Of a stretch of 64,000 bases of DNA, positions 25,448-39,214 are shown in pieces; the first letter of the stretch is position 1; each line of letters begins with the position of its first letter. The notes below the pieces were generated by a model. That model saw nothing but the letters and a program-made list of their open reading frames with translations. It had not been told where the DNA came from and made no database searches. The stretch is from NCBI RefSeq assembly GCF_047496725.1, contig NC_132986.1, positions 5,178,501-5,242,500 of the forward strand. Reading direction: 5' to 3'. This stretch comes from Anoplolepis gracilipes. Taxonomy: Eukaryota; Arthropoda; Insecta; Hymenoptera; Formicidae. A program made the translations under genes and the position numbers.

Positions 25448-26914
25448 TTAAAGAACAAGGCCTTGATAAGAAAGTCCGTCAGAGTCTGCCGATTCCATCC
25501 TATTTCTTAAATGTTCCAATGTATTAGCCAAATGCTTCTGTATTTGATCAGTTTCCTCACTCGCTTCCAAATTGGGAAGTTCCTCTCTAATTTTTGCGAT
25601 CACTTGATTCAATATTTGCACGGTCACCTAAAAAATAATCAAATTAGAACAGACAAGTCATAAAATAAGTTGATGTGTTATTCCATAATCGAATCTTACA
25701 GCAGTATTTCCTTTCTCATAGAAGTAAATATAATGGTTCAGCAATTCCACATACAATTGTACTTGCACTGACGTATCCATGCATTGACTCGCTATCCTAA
25801 TACCTTTCTTCAAACAGTCTAACACTTTACCTCCTTCTTGCATCTGAAATTATATTTCTCATGAAATTTATCTCTCAAATAATCTCAGGATTGTACATCG
25901 ATATATATTCATACGTACTTCTTTTCCGCCTGTAGCTAAAGATTTTCCTGACCAAAATATATGTGAACAAGTAGCAACTCCTCTACATTGATCAGGCTTT
26001 CTCAACAACTTACTAGCATACAAAGCACACTGATTACGCACGGGATCTGCATTTTCTTCACCGAAACAGCTCATCTGTTCAAATGTAGCAATAATCAAAG
26101 TAATCGCCGCAAGCTGCGCCTTTGAATCACTTATTTCATCCTCGTATATCGAGAATGCTTGACTCATAAATTCATAAGCGACCATTTCGAAATTATCAAA
26201 GCGGATTTCGCCGATCGCTATTGCACCTTGCAGAAATAGCCTTAAAGGTAGTTCGGCCAATTCGGCCTTCATCAGTGCTGTGATAGTCGTGTGACAGAAT
26301 TGGAAAATTTTTTGACACTTTTTTTGCCACATTTCATCCTGAGAAAGGATGGAAAACAAGACAATGTCAGTTGACCTCATTATTCAATAATTTTATCTTA
26401 TTTTAAGTACAGAAATTACAAACCTGATCTTTCAATGCTTTATATGTAAAGGCCAATTGATAACTTTGGAAAACTATGGGTGGCAGAGTATATTTGATTC
26501 TTTTGTTACCACCAGCACTGAAATGTTTCCTCGCAGCGCTTAGTATCATATATTGCTGATCCGGTGTTTCCGATTTAAAATGGTGTATTAGTCTGCCAAG
26601 CAGACCTTGCTCCTCAGCGAAATCTTCAGGATCTTCATCTATATTTGGTTGATCTGGTTGATCTTGTATCAAAGGAGATACCATAGAGAGTACTGCATCT
26701 ACTTGCTCTTGCATCGGTATCAATGTTTCGTTTTCCAAAATATTTGTTATTATGTATATAGCTAACAATTTTCTGCCCTCGTAATCGAAATAATCCAAAA
26801 GAGGTGCATAATGCTCAAGTTTAAGCACAGTTAATATGTTCTTATAATTATCTACAGGAATTTTCATTAATCTAACTAACTCTCTCGAAACAGCACTATT
26901 ATACTCCAACCTGA

Positions 26915-26945
<31 letters not shown>

Positions 26946-27845
26946 TTAATAGGCAGAATATAAAAACTCACCCACATATACAATAAATTGCTTAAACTTA
27001 CTTATCAACGTTTTGTTTCTGGAATATTTGGACTGTTGTGAATAAAACTTTATCTACATAATCTACTCGATCTGGATAGCATTTATGTGCTAAGTTTATG
27101 AGAGCTACTTGAAGCGAAACAATATCTTCAGGCGGCATATCTTGTCTTGTCTGTAAAAAAAAAAATCTGATCAAATAGATAGTACATATTACTGTAATTA
27201 AAGTGTAATATGAAATATCTTGGAACCATTCTCAGACTTAAACTAGATAGTAAGGAATTTTTAGCTTTTTAAATCATGAATTGTCAAATATTGTGTAATA
27301 TCTAATAATCATTGAATGGTCATTTCTTCTTACATAATTATAATGATAAAGTTTATTCTGTTTTAAATATATATATGTATATAATGTATATACCTGTATA
27401 ATAATAGCAATCTGATCACTAAATACATCAAAAAGCTTGACATCTTGTGGAATTCCTGATATTTGATTAGGACTTCCCGGGCCTCCTACACCATCAGATC
27501 GTTGACTAAAGGCTGCAAGTCTATCAATTAGTGATATAATAATGTTTTTAACATTCACTCCATTTTGCAATTCTGCACAAGATTTCAAGAATGCATTTAA
27601 TGTTTGTAAATGGAATTCATCAGGAAAGACCTAGCCATATAAGAAAAATATTATTTTTTCATTTTTATTATTTTTAAGATAAAACAACATTTATGACAAA
27701 TGAGAAAAATATACCTGAATTATGCACTCCATAAGATATTCCTGTGCTATAGCATCTCTACAACTAACAACCTGTTCCAATATTCCTGGTAGTACAAGCT
27801 GAAAATATATTTGTAATGTTTAAATTCAATTAAAAAATAAAAAAG

Positions 27846-27889
<44 letters not shown>

Positions 27890-29568
27890 TGTATGCATGT
27901 GTTTATAACGTACCTTCTTATATTTATCCAATGTTACAGATTCCAATTGACTAAGTCGTACAAGATTAGTTCCCACTAAAATTCTAAGTTCTTCCCTTTC
28001 CCTTTCTCTTCTTTCTCTATCCCTACTGTGACCTTGATGTTGCATGCGTACCCATAATTTATTCATTTCTGCAAAATTCATCAGAACAAAATCTATGCTG
28101 TCACGAACCTGAAAATAAAGATTTAAGAATAATAATATATTCAAGAGAAAAATTATACAATTTATTATTAGAATTAATATTATTAGGATACGTACAGTCC
28201 CATCTTCATCATCACCCTCTGTAACATCTGGCAAAATATTCCTTGTGCATTGTAACAAATAATTTCTTAAAAATAAACCACGTAATGGATGTTGCACACC
28301 TCTGCACATTTCTACAAGATCTCTTAAAAGATCTCTTTTCAAACCGGGAGTTGTTTTGATGTAAACCAAACCAACAGTAATGAGTAAGTACCTAGAAATA
28401 ATAAACTAGATTATCTCGTTTTTCACAATCAGAAAGTGATAATGCAGAATTTCAGAGCAGATACATACAGTCTAGGTACAATATTACCAACATATTGTAC
28501 TAATTCATAAAGATCTGTAACTTTTCTTCCTTTTTGAAATTCCTCCAACAAATAAAGCTCTAAATGCCGCAGTTCATCTGTGATTGCCATATCTAATAAT
28601 AATTGTTATAAGAAATATCTATATAATGTATATCAAAATTAATTACTTGTATTAAATATTATAATTCAAAGAGTCACAATATATAAAATTAAATAATTAA
28701 TAAGGATACATAATTCATAGTAGCTTTTTGGACTGAGAAGAGAAGTCCTAAGTTCTCCTAACATAGTGGAGGCATGTTTTAGCGCATCCATCAATTTAGC
28801 CTTGTCCAAACAGTGTTTCATTTGAAAAGCTTGAACTTTAACCACGCCAATAGCATCTTCCAACAGCTTCTCTTGTTCTTCCATTCCTGTTATGGCAGGT
28901 GTCATTGGCTGCGAAAAAAATAAAGATACCTACCAGGGGGACACCAGGTAGTACCATACTAGGTAAGCCATACAACTCAAGCATGCACTACAAATACTTA
29001 AGCATTGGGAACACAGTGTCTGAAACAAGCTATGTACTGTAATAATCTATTTATGATTAAAGAAGCATTAAGAGGCAAAATGTAATTCTTAGTTCTCGGA
29101 CACATATTATTGGCACAATATGTCAAGTATACTAATATTTTCTATGTAAATGCATTTGCCTACATTTAAAAAAAAAAATAATAATTTCAACAACAATTTT
29201 GAATATATTGAAAAGGAATAATATATTTGAAAATTATTCTTTTAATAACATAGGACACATACATAAATTATATTATAATGTACTACATATATAAAATTAA
29301 AAAGTATAAAAAAATATAACGTATGTATCTTCTTTACAACTTAAATAAATGTTGATTAGTTTGTATGGAAACAAGAAATTAATCATTCTATTTCTACATA
29401 TTATTGCATTAAAAAAAATTCCAATTCTTACGTTTTGCAACATATAACCTTTACAACGCGAAGCTAATTTTGCATGCGACAATCAGCACACGGATATAGT
29501 CTACAATAAAATACTTATTTTTTATGAACAACATTACAAAACATTCAAAATACTATAGTACTTACCAT
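25448..29568 (-). CDS. VPS35: Retromer scaffold subunit VPS35
   Basis: VPS35 is the alpha-solenoid core of retromer, which with VPS26 and VPS29 retrieves cargo from endosomes to the Golgi or plasma membrane. Twelve coding exons (minus order): 29566-29568, 28710-28908, 28469-28592, 28196-28391, 27914-28108, 27715-27798, 27394-27630, 27002-27150, 26424-26910, 25919-26338, 25700-25843 and 25448-25627. They give 805 residues, against 796 in human. The VPS26-binding PRLYLL motif is at 107-112. Near-invariant blocks include CRGVQHPLRGLFLRNYLLQC, NFAEMNKLWVRMQHQGHSRD, ECIIQVFPDEFHLQTLNAFL, CYPDRVDYVDKV, KAELAELPLRLFLQGA and YEFMSQAFSIYEDEISDSKA. The first coding exon is the ATG alone, spliced to CCA ATG ACA; initiation at the second ATG would shorten the protein by two residues. 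Confidence 0.98.
26914..26938. repeat. A25 homopolymer (T25 on the coding strand)
   Basis: Twenty-five consecutive A on the plus strand. On the VPS35 sense strand this is a pure T25 directly followed by CAG and exon 9 (26910), so it is the whole polypyrimidine tract of that acceptor. Confidence 0.95.
27848..27886. repeat. (TA)n microsatellite in VPS35 intron
   Basis: A TA dinucleotide tract of about 39 bases in the VPS35 intron between 27798 and 27914. Confidence 0.95.
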
Positions 29569-30236
29569 TTTCTTGAAAAAAAAGTACACAATTAATCGTT
29601 GTGTACTTCCGATACTCGTTTTGACAAGACACTAGATGCGCTCAACTTGGCTAGAATTCCATATGATATTCTATAGAGATCTCTCTCTCCGATTGGTTTT
29701 GATAGATAATTTATGATTCATGTATATACTGGTCCGTTGAATGTTTCAACTTATTGTTATAAATAGAAATAGGCAAAAGTACAAATTAAATAAATAATTT
29801 TTAAAATTCTGATTTTTCTTATTTGAGATAATAAACAATTTATGGCGGTAAAAAAGAACAAAATACCATATGTAATAAGAAATTTTTGATAATTAATTTT
29901 TGTAAATTATATTAAAAGAAATTATATATTTAATTAATTTTAGATTGAAAAGAATATTTGAAACAGAAAAAAATTGTACTGTTCAATATTTTATCTCCCT
30001 CAAAATTGATATTTTATAAAATTAAAATGCAATAGAGGAAAAAGGAGGTATTTATAGTATCGTATAATAAACATACAAATATAATTACATATAATGTATT
30101 TATTGTATATAATATATGCTGGGCTATGTTTGATTATCCAAAGATTGTGGTTTTGTAGGTGTCTGTTCCTAGTGGATAAATAACCTTTCTGTGAATCAAT
30201 GCCAACAATAGCGAGGCAATCGTAAAGTGTAAAATA
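29569..30236. other. VPS35 upstream region and CCDC97 3' flank
   Basis: The VPS35 promoter should lie just right of 29568. On the minus strand a CCAAT box is present at 29692-29696, about 125 bases before the start codon, within a short GC-richer patch (29600-29700). From 29760 to 30236 the sequence is AT-rich and carries the CCDC97 3' UTR, with AATAAA in minus sense near 30097. Confidence 0.5.
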
Positions 30237-31757
30237 TTATTTAACCTTTAATGTTCTCATATACGCATCCAACTCATCTTCAGATTCGTTTGGGTCAATG
30301 CATTCATTACGTGGAAGAACAATTTCAGGGGCTTCAGAATCGAAGTACTTTTCTTCTTCATCTTGATTCCTTAATTCTACATTATCATAAGCTTCATTAT
30401 CATCCACAGTACTGAAAATAAATCAAGAAAATATATAATAAAACAATTGTTATTTTTAAATACTTTAAAAAGTTTCTATAGCTTTTTATTATTAAAAATT
30501 ATGTATTATAAAAACTAAAACAACATATATATATATATATATATGTGTGAGAAAGAGACATATACAAGATAAACATGTATCTTGTATTCATATTCATTTT
30601 AAAAATTATTTCATGGACACAAATATATGTTAATATTAGTTTACATCTTTTATAAGATATTTCTATATCTATTTTAAAAAATAATTACATATATATAAGT
30701 ATATATTAAAATAGGAATGTTTGTTAAATATATATCATAAATTATTTAAAATGTTATTAATAAACATTTCAATTATATAAATTTTTATATAAGTAAAAAA
30801 TATATTTATGGAAATTTTTCCATAATTCTTGTATTTATATTGATTACTATAAATATACCTATAGTCGAAATCTCTATCTTTACCATCCAGGAAACTCTGG
30901 TACATGTTTGTAACAAATTCTTGCCTGAGTAATTGTATTTCTTGGTTTGATATTTTATGTCGCATTTTACTACTTTGTAATTTTTTATTACTGTCTTTAT
31001 CAGTCTTTTCATTTAAATTTTCACCCCAGTGAAAATGAATCTGTTTATTAAAATATGTTTTATTGTTAGATATAGCATTGTTTCTGATATTATCATCCTC
31101 TTCCTCATCATCATCATTATCTGAATCATTCTCCTCTCTTACTTCATTCTCCTCTTCCTGTTGAGATTTTAAATGCTTTTGCAGTTTGTTCCTTTCAACA
31201 GCTTCCATAAGTACATCAACATAATTTATACTACGTGTATCAATTGTATCTCTAGCTTTCTTTTCCTCTTCTGTTAGATATTGTCCTACCAAATGTTCAT
31301 ACAATAATGGATTCCTCTTCATCATTTCACATTCGCTGAAATATTCCCCTTTTTCTATTAATGCCTTCAGAGCTTCATATCTTTTGTTCCTGACATCAAT
31401 ACGTCTTGTAGAATTATTAAAATATCTCTGCAGTCTATTTACATGATAAACTGTCTCGTAATCTTCATTTTTACTAAAATACTTCAAGTGCTCGACTTTT
31501 AGATAGTGTCCAAATTTTGATAGGAATAAGTAGTGATTCTTTTTTAACAACCTTTCAGCTATGACACGCTTTTCTTCATACGTTAACTCAGGTTCTCCTT
31601 TCTGCTGGCTCTTGAAAATTGCTTTGCTGTTAGCCACATTATTTAGAATCTCTTCTTCAAGAGTATCATATTTTACATCTACCATAGAAAAATCTTTCTG
31701 TTTTTTCTTACTACTGTTATTCTCATATGGAATATTTTTATTCATTTCCAGAGCCAT
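30237..31757 (-). CDS. CCDC97: Coiled-coil domain-containing protein 97
   Basis: CCDC97 is a conserved eukaryotic protein of the DUF2052 family; its molecular role is poorly defined and I do not assign one. Two exons, 30859-31757 and 30237-30411, join as DYS|TVDDNEAYDNVEL and give 357 residues. The N-terminal half is helical (EPELTYEEKRVIAERLL, FLSKFGHYL, LRRYF-like repeats, EHLVGQYLTEEEK). An acidic low-complexity run (DNDDDEEEDD) follows at about 215-225. The C-terminus carries the family block FLDGKDRDFDYSTVD and DEEEKYFD, ending just after ELDAYMRTLK. The start is the ATG at 31757, the first in frame. A read-through of exon 1 past 30859 gives an AT-rich nonsense tail. The gene is divergent from ABCC10 across 1.1 kb. 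Confidence 0.93.
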
Positions 31758-31924
31758 TTTCTTTGTGAAATTTTTGGTCTCTTTCAGGAAATCAAATAAA
31801 ATTCAGGAAATCGAACAGTGTACACTTTGACTTTATCTCAGTTGGGTTTATATCATTCGTGTATATTATAGATTAAAGATATAATAGGAAAGAACTCTCG
31901 ATCTATCCACACAAAGAATATACG

Positions 31925-31975
<51 letters not shown>

Positions 31976-32839
31976 ATATATAAATATATTCTTTATGTCA
32001 TATTTACTTCGTAGTTTCTTGCGAGATTACACTTGCATTTCTTTGTTGTTGTTACTCGCGATAAACAAGATAAAGAGCGTGATTTTTGGTGTGTACGTAT
32101 ATGCTCGCTATAATACTTTGTAAAAATTCATCGGACAATCAAACGTCATACAAAGTTTACATCACACTATGCGTCATTCTCAAGGGGAACTTAACCTATG
32201 AATGTTCGTCGATATGAGAATAGGACAGCAAAACATAACGCAAACGAGAAGATGTGATAAATATTATAGTGCTTATTAATATTGTGTGTTCGGTATTTAT
32301 AACAATTTTTTTCAACAACCAACAGGTAAATGTTTGCTCCACATTTGCTCAGCATGTCAAAGTTGTTTACTAATGTCTCATTATCATCTTATCTGCCTAT
32401 AATTAATTATCAATCAGATTAATCACGCTTGATATCATTAGCAGTTTCCAATCTCTTAAGTTTAATATTGTAGAGTGTAACTTGATTTATTAACATTGTG
32501 TAATTTAATAAACTACTACATTATTGAATATATTTGTAGGTAGAAGTGATATAAAAATTCAACAAAACTACAAAATAGTATAAATAAAGTTTCATCATAT
32601 ATATATTTATTATGTTTGTTTCATTCAGATATTTTTTGCTTTATTTAATTTATTTTTAATAAATTTTTGTTGTATTTTTGAAAATATATGCAACATAAAC
32701 AATAATAGCTTTATCGTAACTTCGCATATGCTATTTATATACAATGTTTAAATCCTTTTCATTATTATATCTCCAAGAATATTTTAACCTATTAAAAATA
32801 AACAAGTTTCTTAATCACGAATTAATTATAATTCTTAGC
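31758..32839. promoter_or_regulatory. Divergent promoter region, CCDC97 / ABCC10
   Basis: A 1082-base interval between two start codons facing apart. It contains a (TA)n(TG)n tract at 31929-31980 and a slightly GC-richer core at 32040-32260, the likely shared promoter. An acceptor-like TTCTTAG at 32832-32838 directly precedes the ABCC10 ATG, so ABCC10 may have a spliced 5' UTR. No TATA box or other decisive element is assigned. Confidence 0.45.
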
Positions 32840-35800
32840 ATGGCAGAGAATTGGTTGAGTGACATAGAAAGATGGAAATGGAACTGGACAGAATTATGTG
32901 GATATAACAAAAATATCGATCCTTTGAATCCTGAAACACATGACTTGGGTGTATGTTTCCAACAGCTTTGTCTTCAGGTAATATAATAATAAATTTTATT
33001 TTGCAGTAAATTTGAAACATAACATGATTTTTTACCAATTTTATTTCTGAACTTTCAGATACCAGTATTAGCTCTCATAGCTATAACTTCTGCATATTAT
33101 TGTGGAAAAACAAATACATCCTCATCTCGACAGCATTACACCTATCATGCTATAAACATAAGAATTTTTATTACTATATGTCTTGTGATATTGCCTATTA
33201 TAAGGGCATATATTATTTTAACTAATACTACTATTCCTTTGGTGCATGATGAAGTGCAAGACTATAGCACACCATCAAAAAGATTGGACATTTCTTTTCA
33301 TAGGAATCCAGCTTTAAATGAAACAGATATTATAAGCAAGATACGTGATGGATTAAATCACACTGTTAGATCAATTGTTAAATCAATTGTATCACCAGAG
33401 AGTAAAGTTAATGATACCATTGTAATTCCTGTTGCATCTTCTACCTATAGTTATGAGGCGACATTAAAAATTACTGATAAATTTACTTCTGCTAAGCCAG
33501 TGGATTATCTTGTAGCAAGTACCGAAGGTTTAGCATGGGTTATGCACCTTTGTTTTATTTTAAGCTTGAAACGTGGACGTAATCTTAATCCACGCGGACC
33601 AGTACTATTACGAGCATTGATATTTCTTTTGATCGTTATTTCTGCGCTACTGTTGCGCAGTCATATCAATAATACGCCCAAAGACGATGTTTTGCCAAAC
33701 TTATCACTAGGTTTCAGTATCAGTGTAGTTACTCTTCTGATATTGTATACAATAACATTGATACCGGGTGCCAGTAGGCCAGAGCACATCAGGGCATCAT
33801 CCCGAAATGTCACAGTAAGCTATTATCACAAGATTGTGTTGTGTTTTCGTCGATCTCTGTTTTTTATCTAATTACAATTGTTTTTTAATATTCAAATTGC
33901 GCAAAATGTTATTTAATTGCCTGTAATGTTTAAAATCGATTAATATGATGATTTAAAATAAAAAAGTAAATAAATAAAATAAATTAATAAATAAAGATAT
34001 TATAGTGATATATCACAACGTGTTTGTAGATAGGAGAACGTACTGCACTATTGAGTAGTCCTACCTCTTCATACGTACAATTTCCAGAGGAACAGGACCC
34101 GAGCTATCTTGGAATTGCCATGGAAGATGTTACTATTATTTCTAAGCTCCTGTTCCATTGGGTAACACCATTAATGGAAAAAGGTGTTAAGGGGCTGCTA
34201 AATCATTCCGATGACTTATTTGATTTACCCGATCAGATTAGTACCAGTGTAATTAGTCATAAAATTGACAAACACTTAAATAATATGGTAAATAAGCAGT
34301 TATGATATTCTGCAGTTTAATGATAAATTTTTTTTGAATCTTTTAAGCATATCTAATAATTATTTCATATTAGTTTTCGTAATAATAATAATACTAATTT
34401 TATAGCCGAAAACAGCGAGCAATGGAATCGAAAATAATTCTGAAGCACCACTTCAGACGAATGTAAAAGTAATTACAAACAAAGTAACACTATTTTATTT
34501 GCTGCATAAATGTTTTGGCTGGGAATTTTATGCGGTTGGAATACTGAAATTTATCGCAGATTGCAGTTCGTTTGTGGGACCAATATTGCTAAATAGATTA
34601 ATAGGTTTTATTGAAGATAAAAATGAATCAATCTCACATGGATATTTATATGCATCTCTTATAATACTCAGTGCTATAATTGGTATAAAATCAAATTTAA
34701 TTTCAATATTAAATATATTTGTTATATGAATTATATATGACAGAATAATATTTTTCTTATAGGTGCCTTTTGTAATACTCATTTTACATTTTGGATGTCT
34801 GTTGTGGGTTTGAAAATTCGCTCTGTAATTATTACTTTAGTTTATCAAAAAACATTGCATTCTTCTAACATCGATTTAAATCACAGTTTTAATTATGGTG
34901 AAATTGTTAATTTTATGAGCACTGATAGCGACAGATTGGTCAATAGCTGTCCTAGTTTCCATACATTTTGGAGTATACCATTACAGGTATCTACATGATA
35001 ATAATATGAATCTATTTTATTTTTTTATATGTATTAAATATAGTATATTTTTTATATATTATATCTTTATATATTACAACTTTCTTTGTTGCTTCTTAAA
35101 AATGTTTATATTTTCAGTTATTTGTGACACTGTATCTTCTACATAAACAAATTGGAGTTTCGTTTTTAGCTGGTCTTGCATTTTCGATAGTACTTATACC
35201 AATTAATAAGATGATAGCAAATAAAATTGGTAAGCTTAGCACCAAATTGATGGAATATAAAGATCAAAGAGTGAGACTAATGGGAGAGATATTGCGTGGG
35301 ATAACTACAATCAAGGTTAACGTGTGGGAAGATCACTTCCTACGAAATATTTTCAGTTAGTACATTTTCACATAGATCATTAAAAAAATAATTTCTTGCA
35401 TTTTTATATCTAGCATCTTTATCTAAATATTTTTTTTAGAGCTAAGAGAAAACGAAGTAAAATATTTACGAGGTAGAAAATATTTAGATGCCCTTTGTGT
35501 TTATTTTTGGGCGACTACACCTGTTATCATCTCGATATTAACATTTGCAACATACGTATTGCTTGGAAACGAATTAGATGCCAAAACAGTTTTTACTAGT
35601 ATGGCGTTGTTAAACATGTTAATAGGACCTTTAAATGCATTTCCATGGGTTTTAAACGGTCTTACAGAAGCATGGGTATCTCTTAAGAGAATTCAAAGAA
35701 TGCTAGATGTATGTATATTTTAAAATTATACATAGTGCAACGAATTACTGTTAGATACTTAATGTTTTTATTCTATTAATTTAGTTGTCAGACATGGATG

Positions 35801-36314
35801 CGTCATTATACTATACAGATATTACCCCTGATGTTGATTTATTGCTGCAAAATGTAACATTAACTGTAAATCGTCCAAAAAGTAATGATGCAAGTCCAAG
35901 AAGTATAATCACTCCATCTTCGAGTACTGACGTTAAGAAAAATGTTACTTTCGAAGATGACGATGTCTTTACCTTACATAATATTAATTTATCTGTACAA
36001 AAGGTAAGACTAAACTTAAATTTTTTCTTTGAATACGAAACAAATACAAAATATTTTCTTTTGCACAGGGACAATTAATCGGTATCATGGGCAAAGTTGG
36101 AAGTGGAAAATCTTTACTTCTAGATGGTATCTTAGCGGAAATAACAAAAACTAAAGGAATAATAGCAGTTAATGATGATCACAGAGGTTTTGGATACGTA
36201 AAACAAAATCCTTGGCTACAACGTGGTACAATCCGGGATAATATTCTCTTTGGAAAATCCTACGATCATAATAAATACAAGTAGTTATCAATTATCTTGA
36301 AATTGATGTTATAA

Positions 36315-36367
<53 letters not shown>

Positions 36368-39214
36368 CATATTAATTTAAATTTTATTTTATTTTATAAT
36401 AACAATAGGAACATTTTGAAGGCTTGCGCTCTCACGTCCGATTTGAACTCATTGCCTAACAAGGACTTAACAGCCGTTGGCGAAGCTGGAAATACTTTAA
36501 GTGGCGGTCAAAAGACAAGAATTTCTCTGGCTCGTGCTGTGTACGCTGATAAAGATATTTATCTATTAGATGATCTATTAGCGACGTTGGACGTCAAAGT
36601 TGCTAAACACGTATTTCAACACGTAATTCTAAGCTTATTAAAAAATAAAACAAGAATATTATGCACGCATCAGATTCAATACTTGATCCACGCAGATTTA
36701 GTCATCGAAATGTCGAAAGGAAAAATTATCAATCAAGGAAAACCGAGCGACATTTTGCCCGATCTGGAAGATTATCTTTTGTCAGAGTCTATCGAATCCG
36801 ACTTGGATATCGCGTCTATAAAGATAATACCTAGTGAATTTAATCAATCAGAGAATAACAAGGTAGATCCGTTACTTGGAAAAGAAACTACTGAGAAAGG
36901 AACAGTACGCTTTTCAGTATATATGTGTTATATCAAGGCCATGGGACAATATTTGGCAATTTCAATATTTCTCTCTATGGTTTTAATGCAAAGCTCAAAA
37001 AATGTTACGGATTTATGGTTATCATACTGGGTGACCCATGCTAATACCACAACAATCAATTCAACCGACACATCTCGATCTGGAAAATTATTGCAGTTCT
37101 ATTATGACAATTATAATTTGCATGATATGAAATATTATTTAACAGTTTACAGCTTACTAGCTGTATTTAATTCTCTTTTTACTTTAATCAGAGCTTTCAT
37201 TTTTGCATATGGTGGCTTACAAGGAGCCATAATGATTCATAAGCAACTCTTGAAGATAATTATGCGGGTAAATATGAGCTATGAAATAATTCGCTATTTC
37301 TTGCGATATCAGGATTTTACCATGCAAATTGGTTTCAGGCAAAAACAACATTTTTCGATATTCAATCACTCGGTAGAATTATAAATAGATTTTCATCCGA
37401 CACATATACGATCGATGATTCTCTGCCTTTTATTACTAACATCTTGCTGGCAAATCTATTTGGTTTAATTGCTACCATTATAGTTACAGCTTATGGATTA
37501 CCATGGATCTTTTTAGTATTAGCACCACTTATACCAATCTACCATTGGATACAAAATCATTATAGGTACAACTTTTGTTTCTAAGTTACAAAATATAAAA
37601 ATGTATATTTGTTAAATTTATAATTCTCCGCAAATATTTTTCATTATCTTTTAGATTAACATCGAGGGAGATAAAACGATTATCCAGTATCACCCTATCT
37701 CCTTTATATGCTCATTTTAGTGAAACTTTGAGCGGACTAACGAGTATCAGAGCCTTTCGTACTGTACCTCGTTTCAAACAGGAAAATGAACTGCTACTGG
37801 AAGCCAGTCAAAAAACGCAATTCGCTTCTGTAGCTATCAGTCAATGGCTCGCGCTGAGACTGCAATTTATCGGTGTCGCCCTTTTAGCCGGAGTTAGCAT
37901 TATGGCAGTGCTGCAACATCAATATAACATAGCTGATGCTGGTTTGATCGGCTTAGCAATCACATACGCATTATCTGTAACTGGATTATTATCTGGAGTG
38001 GTAAACTCCTTTACTGAGACTGAGAGAGAAATGATTGCGGTGGAACGAGTTAAACAGTATTTAGATCACGTACCGATTGAAAATACGATGGGGGCTAATC
38101 CACCTTACGCGTGGCCTAGTCAAGGTGTTGTAGAATTCAGAGAAGTTGTTTTGAAATACAGGTAATAGTTTAAAATTTTTGAGTAAAGATAATACACGAT
38201 TGTAACATTTGGTAAACGTAATTTATCATATCTGCAGAGATCATTTAGTGCCATCGTTAAAAGAAGTAACATTTGTCACACGACCAGCGGAAAAAATAGG
38301 CGTTGTTGGTCGCACTGGCGCTGGAAAAAGTTCGTTACTAGTTTCGTTGTTTAGACTGACAGAGATTAGTTTTGGGAGTATATTAATCGACAACGTGAAT
38401 ATTCAAACGTTGCAATTAAATGCATTAAGGTATTTATAAACTTACAAAAAAATTAAGAAAAAAATAATTAATGTATGTTAATAGTTGTAAAGAAAGAAAA
38501 ATATTTTAGGTCCCGTTTAGCTATCATACCTCAAAGTCCGTTTCTCTTCTCGGCTACTATTCGAGAAAACGTGGACCCGTTGAATCAGTATACCGATATG
38601 CATATATACAAAACCCTTGAGAAGTGTAAAGTGCATTCTTTAGTTTATCGATTGGGTGGCTTGGGTGCAGTCTTGGATGAAGGTGGTAGTAATCTCAGCG
38701 CCGGTCAGAGACAACTGTTTTGCTTAGTCAGGGCTGTGCTACACAATGCAAAAGTATTTCTTATCTATATATAATATTGTTCGATAAAGCAATTGTTCGT
38801 GTATATAATAACTTGATATTTATTTATACAGATCGTCTGCATTGACGAAGCCACCGCGAATGTAGATCAAGAGACGGATAAATTTATTCAAGCGACAATA
38901 AAATCTTCCTTCCAAAGTGCAACGGTTATTACAATCGCCCATAGAATAAAGACAATTATGCACTGTGATAGGTATTTTATTTTTTTGATTATATAAGTTT
39001 CTTTTTACTTAATAATCTGTTTGCAGATAAAAAACTTTATTAATTTTGTAATGTTTTTTGCAAGTTTTTATTTTAAAAAATATGTTTTCTATTCAGAGTT
39101 CTAGTGATGGGTGATGGAGAAGTATTGGAATTTGACGAGCCAAATTTATTAATCCAGAATGCTGATTCTTATTTCTATCATCTGGCTAATCAAGAATTTT
39201 CGGATCAAGAATGA
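32840..39214 (+). CDS. ABCC10: ABC transporter ABCC10 (MRP7-like)
   Basis: A full-length ABCC exporter, expected to pump amphipathic anions and drugs across membranes. Sixteen exons join in phase: 32840-32977, 33059-33814, 34030-34287, 34406-34682, 34763-34986, 35118-35355, 35440-35708, 35785-36003, 36069-36280, 36409-37267, 37339-37565, 37655-38161, 38238-38429, 38510-38753, 38832-38971 and 39097-39214, for 1625 residues (human ABCC10 1492). An N-terminal multi-pass region (TMD0) precedes TMD1. NBD1 has Walker A GKVGSGKS (801-808), signature LSGGQ (894-898) and Walker B YLLDD. TMD2 (AKTTFFD, GRIINRFSSD) precedes NBD2: Walker A GRTGAGKS (1419-1426), signature LSAGQ (1521-1525), Walker B IVCIDE (1541-1546) and H-loop IAHR. 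Asp replaces the catalytic Glu in NBD1, as usual in this subfamily, so NBD2 is probably the hydrolytic site. An in-frame ATG at 32744 was rejected for poor context. Confidence 0.96.
36328..36366. repeat. (TA)n microsatellite in ABCC10 intron
   Basis: A TA dinucleotide tract of roughly 39 bases in the 128-base intron between 36280 and 36409, taking up about a third of that intron. Confidence 0.95.
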
